Source: Pseudomonas violetae
Lineage (GTDB): Bacteria > Pseudomonadota > Gammaproteobacteria > Pseudomonadales > Pseudomonadaceae
DNA length: 64,000 bases
Assembly (NCBI RefSeq): GCF_023072615.1
Contig: NZ_JAKNRW010000016.1
Coordinates: 46,171-110,170, forward strand
Direction: 5' to 3'
Position 1 is the stretch's first letter, and the number at the start of each line of letters is the position of its first letter. A program made the translations under genes and the position numbers. Below are positions 60,192 through 64,000 of the stretch, in pieces. The notes below the pieces were generated by a model. The model was not told the DNA's origin and searched no databases. It was given only the letters and a program-made list of their open reading frames with translations.

Positions 60192-61928
60192 TTACATACG
60201 CTCCAGAGTTTCCAGACCCAAGAGTTCCAGGCCTTGCTTGAGAGTGCGGCCGGTCAGCGCGGCGAGGCGCAGGCGGCTCTGCATTTGCGCCGGGGTTTCG
60301 GCGCTGAGGATCGGGCAGTTCTCATAGAAGCTGGAGAACAGGCCCGCGACATCGTACAGGTACGTGCACAGAATGTGCGGCGTGCCCTTATCGCAAACGT
60401 TATTCAGGACTTCACCGAACTGCGCCAGCTTGGCCGCCAATTCGTGCTCGTGGACGGCTTCAAGAGTGATCTGGCCTTCGACTTCGCTGAAATCCTTGCC
60501 CAGCTTGCGGAACACGCCAGCTACGCGAGTGTAGGCGTACAGCAGGTACGGCGCAGTATTGCCTTCGAAGTTCAGCATAAGGTCGAAGTTGAAGCTGTAG
60601 TCGCTGGTGCGATGCTTGGACAGGTCGGCGTATTTCACCGCGCCGATGCCCACAACCTTGGCGATGTTGCGCAACTCGGCTTCGGCCAACTCCGGGTTCT
60701 TGTCCTTGACCAGGGTATAGGCGCGTTCCTGAGCTTCGGTCAGCAAGTCGATCAGCTTCACGGTGCCGCCGTCACGGGTCTTGAATGGACGGCCGTCAGC
60801 GCCGTTCATGGTGCCGAAGCCCATGTGTTCCATTTCCATCGGGTGCGTCACGAAGCCGGCCTTGCGGGCCACTGCGAACACTTGCTGGAAGTGCAGGGCC
60901 TGGCGCTGGTCGACGAAGTACAGGGCGCGATCAGCCTTGAGCTTGCCACTGCGGTAGCGCACGGCCGCGAGGTCGGTGGTGGCGTAGAGGTAGCCGCCAT
61001 CGGCCTTGACGATGATTACCGGCAGCGGGTCGCCGTCGGCGTTCTTGAATTCGTCGAGGAACACGCACTGCGCGCCATTACTCTCCACCAGCATGCCGGC
61101 GGCCTTGAGGTCGTTTACCACATTGATCAGGTCGTCGTTGTAGGCGCTTTCGCCCATCACGTCAGCCATGGTCAGCTTGACGTTCAGCAGCTCGTAGATT
61201 TTCTGGCAGTGCGACAACGAGATGTCTTTGAACTTGGTCCACAGCGCCAGGCATTCCGGGTCGCCGGCTTGCAGCTTGACCACCAGGCCGCGGGCTCGGT
61301 CAGCGAACTCTTCGGATTCGTCGAAGCGTCCCTTGGCGGCGCGATAGAAGTTCTCCAGGTCTGACAGCTCTTCGCTGGTAATCGGGTTTTCCTGCAGATA
61401 GGCCATCAGCATGCCGAACTGGGTGCCCCAGTCGCCAACGTGATTCTGACGGATCACTTCGTCGCCGAGGAACTCCAGGACGCGAGCCACGCCGTCACCG
61501 ATGATGGTTGAGCGCAAATGACCGACGTGCATTTCCTTGGCGAGGTTGGGTGCAGACAGGTCGACCACGGTGCGCTGGGTCGGGCCAGCCTTGCACACAC
61601 CGATGTGTTCGTCGGCCAACGCGGCGTCCAGGCGAGAGGCCAGGGCCTGGGTGTTCTGGAAGAAGTTCAGGAAGCCCGGGCCGGCGATTTCGGTCTTGGT
61701 GATGTTTTCATCGGATGGCAGCGCGGCGATGATTTTTTCCGCCAGGTCGCGGGGCTTCATGCCCGCCGGTTTGGCCAGCATCATGGCGATGTTGCTGGCA
61801 AAGTCGCCGTTTTTCTTGTCGCGCGAATTTTCCACCTGGATCGCCGGCGACAGGCCTTCAGGCAACACACCTTCGTTGACGAGTTGGGTGATGGCTTGTT
61901 GGATCAGCTGGCGAATGGTGTCTTTCAT
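60192..61928 (-). CDS. argS: Arginyl-tRNA synthetase
   Basis: The 578-residue class I synthetase charges tRNA(Arg) with arginine. It has the N-terminal Add1 domain (1-110), the HIGH-equivalent SAPNLAKEMHVGHLRST at about 122-138, the insert TTDLAAVRYR and the C-terminal anticodon-binding DALR domain. ATG 61928 (MKDTIRQLIQQAITQL) is the family start; the frame further upstream is not conserved. The SPOR gene starts one base after its stop. Confidence 0.97.
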   Translation of the reverse strand: MKDTIRQLIQQAITQLVNEGVLPEGLSPAIQVENSRDKKNGDFASNIAMMLAKPAGMKPRDLAEKIIAALPSDENITKTEIAGPGFLNFFQNTQALASRLDAALADEHIGVCKAGPTQRTVVDLSAPNLAKEMHVGHLRSTIIGDGVARVLEFLGDEVIRQNHVGDWGTQFGMLMAYLQENPITSEELSDLENFYRAAKGRFDESEEFADRARGLVVKLQAGDPECLALWTKFKDISLSHCQKIYELLNVKLTMADVMGESAYNDDLINVVNDLKAAGMLVESNGAQCVFLDEFKNADGDPLPVIIVKADGGYLYATTDLAAVRYRSGKLKADRALYFVDQRQALHFQQVFAVARKAGFVTHPMEMEHMGFGTMNGADGRPFKTRDGGTVKLIDLLTEAQERAYTLVKDKNPELAEAELRNIAKVVGIGAVKYADLSKHRTSDYSFNFDLMLNFEGNTAPYLLYAYTRVAGVFRKLGKDFSEVEGQITLEAVHEHELAAKLAQFGEVLNNVCDKGTPHILCTYLYDVAGLFSSFYENCPILSAETPAQMQSRLRLAALTGRTLKQGLELLGLETLERM

Positions 61929-62058
61929 GATGCTCTCTTTCGACCGCAAGCGCGGCAGCGCCTGGATGCGCGGGTGGAAAAACTGGGCATTATCCGTGGC
62001 GAAGACGGGCTTGCCAACTATAGCGGGCAGGTTATGGATATGTGGTGGCAAAAGCGGC

Positions 62059-62130
62059 AAAGATCGCAGCCTTCGGCAGCTCCTACAGAAAAGCGCGATC
62101 GGGTAGGAACTGCCCAAGGCTGCGATCTTT
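62059..62130. repeat. REPIN of the AAAGATCGCAGCC family
   Basis: Arms aaagatcgcagccttcggca and its complement ending gcgatcttt at 62130 lie between the co-directional priA and argS genes, 7 bases from the priA stop. Confidence 0.85.
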
Positions 62131-62137
62131 TGATCTT

Positions 62138-64000
62138 TCAATATAAATCGACTGGATCGACATCAAGCGACCAGCGCACCGCTCTCCCACTCGGCATCTG
62201 CTCCAGCACCAGCAACCAACTGCTCAGCAGCCGATGCAGGGGTGCCCGGGCCGTCGCCTGTAACAATAATTGCGCACGATACCGACCTGCGCGGCGCTCC
62301 ATCGGCGCAGGCACTGGCCCCAGCAGCTCGATACCGGTCAAGTTCTGCTCAGCCAGCAAACGCTCGGCCTCGCTGCAAGCTTCGTCAAGGAAGCCTTCGG
62401 CCTGCCCTGGTTTGTGCGCTTCTGCGCGCAACAGCGCCAGGTGGGAAAAGGGTGGCAGGCCCGCCGAGCGCCGCTCGCTCAATGCCTGTTCGGCAAAAGC
62501 GAAGTAACCCTGCTCGGTCAGTTGCACGAGCAGCGGATGATCGGCCAGGTGCGTCTGGATGATCACTCGGCCCGGCTCCTCAGCACGTCCCGCACGGCCG
62601 GCGACCTGTACTATCAGTTGGGCCATGCGCTCGCTGGCGCGGAAGTCGCCGGAAAACAGGCCACCGTCCGCATCCAGGATTGACACCAGTGTCACCCGCG
62701 GAAAGTGGTGACCTTTGGCAAGCATCTGCGTGCCCACCAGAATGCACGGGTGGCCTTTCTGGATGGTCGCGAACAATTGGTTCATGGCGTCCTTGCGCGA
62801 GGTGCTGTCCCGGTCCACCCGCAGCACCGGTACCTCTGGAAACAGAATCGCCAGCCGTTCCTCGGCACGCTCGGTGCCGGCCCCTACCGGGCGTAAATCC
62901 ACTTTGCCGCATTTTGGGCAATGCCGAGGCACGCGCTCGACATAGCCGCAATGGTGGCAGCGCAGTTCGCCCGAGCGCTGGTGCACTGTCATCCGCGCAT
63001 CACATCGCTGGCATTCGGACATCCAGCCACAGTCGTGGCACAGCAGCGTCGGGGCAAAACCGCGACGGTTGAGGAATACCAATACCTGTTGCCCGGCAGC
63101 CAGGGTTTGACCGATGGCCTGCTGCATGGGCCCGGAAATACCGCTGTCCAGTGGACGACTCTTCACGTCCAGGCGCAGGAAGCGCGGTTGCTTGGCGCCA
63201 CCGGCGCGCTCGTTCAGGCGCAGCAGCCCGTAACGGCCTGTATAGGCATTGTGAAGGCTTTCGAGCGAAGGCGTGGCGGAGCCAAGGACGATCGGGATGT
63301 TTTCCTGGCGAGCTCGCACCAGCGCCAGGTCGCGGGCGTGATAACGCAGACCTTCCTGCTGTTTATAGGAGCCGTCGTGTTCTTCATCGATGATGATCAG
63401 TCCGGGGTTTTTCATCGGAGTGAACAGTGCCGAGCGGGTGCCGATGATGATGTCGGCATCGCCATCCCGGGCCGCGAGCCAGGCTTCGAGGCGCTCGCGA
63501 TCATTGACGCCCGAATGAATCAGCGCGATGCGTGCATTGAAGCGTTGCTCGAAGCGCGCAAGGGTTTGTGGTCCCAGGTTTATTTCCGGGATCAGCACCA
63601 ATGCCTGCTTACCGGCTTCAAGGGTTTCGCGGATCAGTTGCAGATACACTTCGGTCTTGCCGCTACCAGTGACGCCGGCCAGCAGGAACGCGTGATAACT
63701 GTCAAAGCCGGCGCGAATGGCTTCATACGCAACACGTTGCTCGGGGTTGAGCGGCAGCTCCGGCTGGGCCAGCCAGTGTTCGTGACGGGCTCCCGGGGCA
63801 TGTTTGCGGACTTCCACTTGCACCAGGTCCTTGGCCAGCAGCAGATCCAGGCTGTCCTTGCTCAACATTAACTTGCTCAGCAACTGATGGGCAACGCCGT
63901 GGGGATGTTGGGCCAGGGTGGCCAGGGCTTCGCGCTGCCGCGGGGCGCGAGCGATACGCGGGTCATCGAGGCTGGCCCCGGGCACGGCGGACCAGAAACG
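62138..64000 (-). CDS. priA: Primosomal replication restart helicase PriA (truncated by window edge)
   Basis: About 620 residues of PriA are visible; the gene runs off the right edge and its N-terminal DNA-binding part is outside. The helicase core is complete: Walker A GVTGSGKTEVYLQLIRETLE, DEEH (IIDEEHDGSYKQQEG), and motif VI-like VQVAGRAGRAE. A zinc-binding Cys cluster follows (CHDCGWMSECQRCDARMTV... and CGYVERVPRHCPKCG). PriA reloads the replisome at stalled forks. The stop is at 62138. Confidence 0.96.
   Translation of the reverse strand, partial: RFWSAVPGASLDDPRIARAPRQREALATLAQHPHGVAHQLLSKLMLSKDSLDLLLAKDLVQVEVRKHAPGARHEHWLAQPELPLNPEQRVAYEAIRAGFDSYHAFLLAGVTGSGKTEVYLQLIRETLEAGKQALVLIPEINLGPQTLARFEQRFNARIALIHSGVNDRERLEAWLAARDGDADIIIGTRSALFTPMKNPGLIIIDEEHDGSYKQQEGLRYHARDLALVRARQENIPIVLGSATPSLESLHNAYTGRYGLLRLNERAGGAKQPRFLRLDVKSRPLDSGISGPMQQAIGQTLAAGQQVLVFLNRRGFAPTLLCHDCGWMSECQRCDARMTVHQRSGELRCHHCGYVERVPRHCPKCGKVDLRPVGAGTERAEERLAILFPEVPVLRVDRDSTSRKDAMNQLFATIQKGHPCILVGTQMLAKGHHFPRVTLVSILDADGGLFSGDFRASERMAQLIVQVAGRAGRAEEPGRVIIQTHLADHPLLVQLTEQGYFAFAEQALSERRSAGLPPFSHLALLRAEAHKPGQAEGFLDEACSEAERLLAEQNLTGIELLGPVPAPMERRAGRYRAQLLLQATARAPLHRLLSSWLLVLEQMPSGRAVRWSLDVDPVDLY

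Overview
The window is a chromosomal segment of a fluorescent-group Pseudomonas. The evidence is the gene order, which from memory largely follows the P. aeruginosa PAO1 stretch thiI to priA; class II PHA synthase genes; a full hut regulon with hutF; GC-rich codon use; and abundant Pseudomonas-type REP/REPIN repeats in the intergenic gaps. I see no prophage, CRISPR array, tRNA or rRNA. The only self-mobile element is a group IIC intron.

Layout. 1-4.7 kb: the end of thiI, then typA with its terminator, a group IIC intron with its reverse transcriptase sitting immediately behind that terminator, and a YkgJ-type cysteine-cluster gene. 4.9-14 kb: glycogen phosphorylase (glgP), a translationally coupled pair of uncharacterised envelope genes (DUF2339 giant membrane protein and DUF3999 discoidin-like protein), then fbp and a DUF924 gene. 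14-17.2 kb: a dCache chemoreceptor and two small lipoproteins, one of them the lipocalin Blc. 17.2-32 kb: the histidine-utilisation regulon (hutF; hutC-hutD; hutU; an NCS1 permease; a HutXWV ABC transporter; an HAL-like protein without the MIO triad; authentic hutH; hutI; hutG). Two closely related HutC-type operators lie upstream of hutC/hutF and of hutU.

32-43 kb: pip-dtd, the osmoregulated periplasmic glucan genes mdoG-mdoH, a polar amino-acid ABC transporter whose permease carries an extra periplasmic segment, and an HBM-type chemoreceptor. 43-49.4 kb: a long leftward run rsmE, tatC, tatB, tatA, hisE, hisI, ubiB, ubiJ, ubiE (listed left to right; transcription is right to left, with many overlapping starts and stops). 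49.5-56.5 kb: medium-chain-length PHA metabolism, with a small PHA-system protein, phaI and phaF rightward and phaC1-phaZ-phaC2-phaD leftward, meeting at a terminator. 56.7-64 kb: a DUF971 gene, hslVU protease, a SPOR protein, argS and the truncated 5' part of priA, all leftward.

The most unusual item is the paralogue of histidine ammonia-lyase between hutV and hutH. It keeps the fold and several active-site residues but precisely lacks the Ala-Ser-Gly cofactor triad and the active-site tyrosine. Other items worth following are the DUF2339/DUF3999 pair, the intron inserted at a terminator, the barrel-like insert in the ABC permease, and the paired REP elements that break up the hut and ABC operons.
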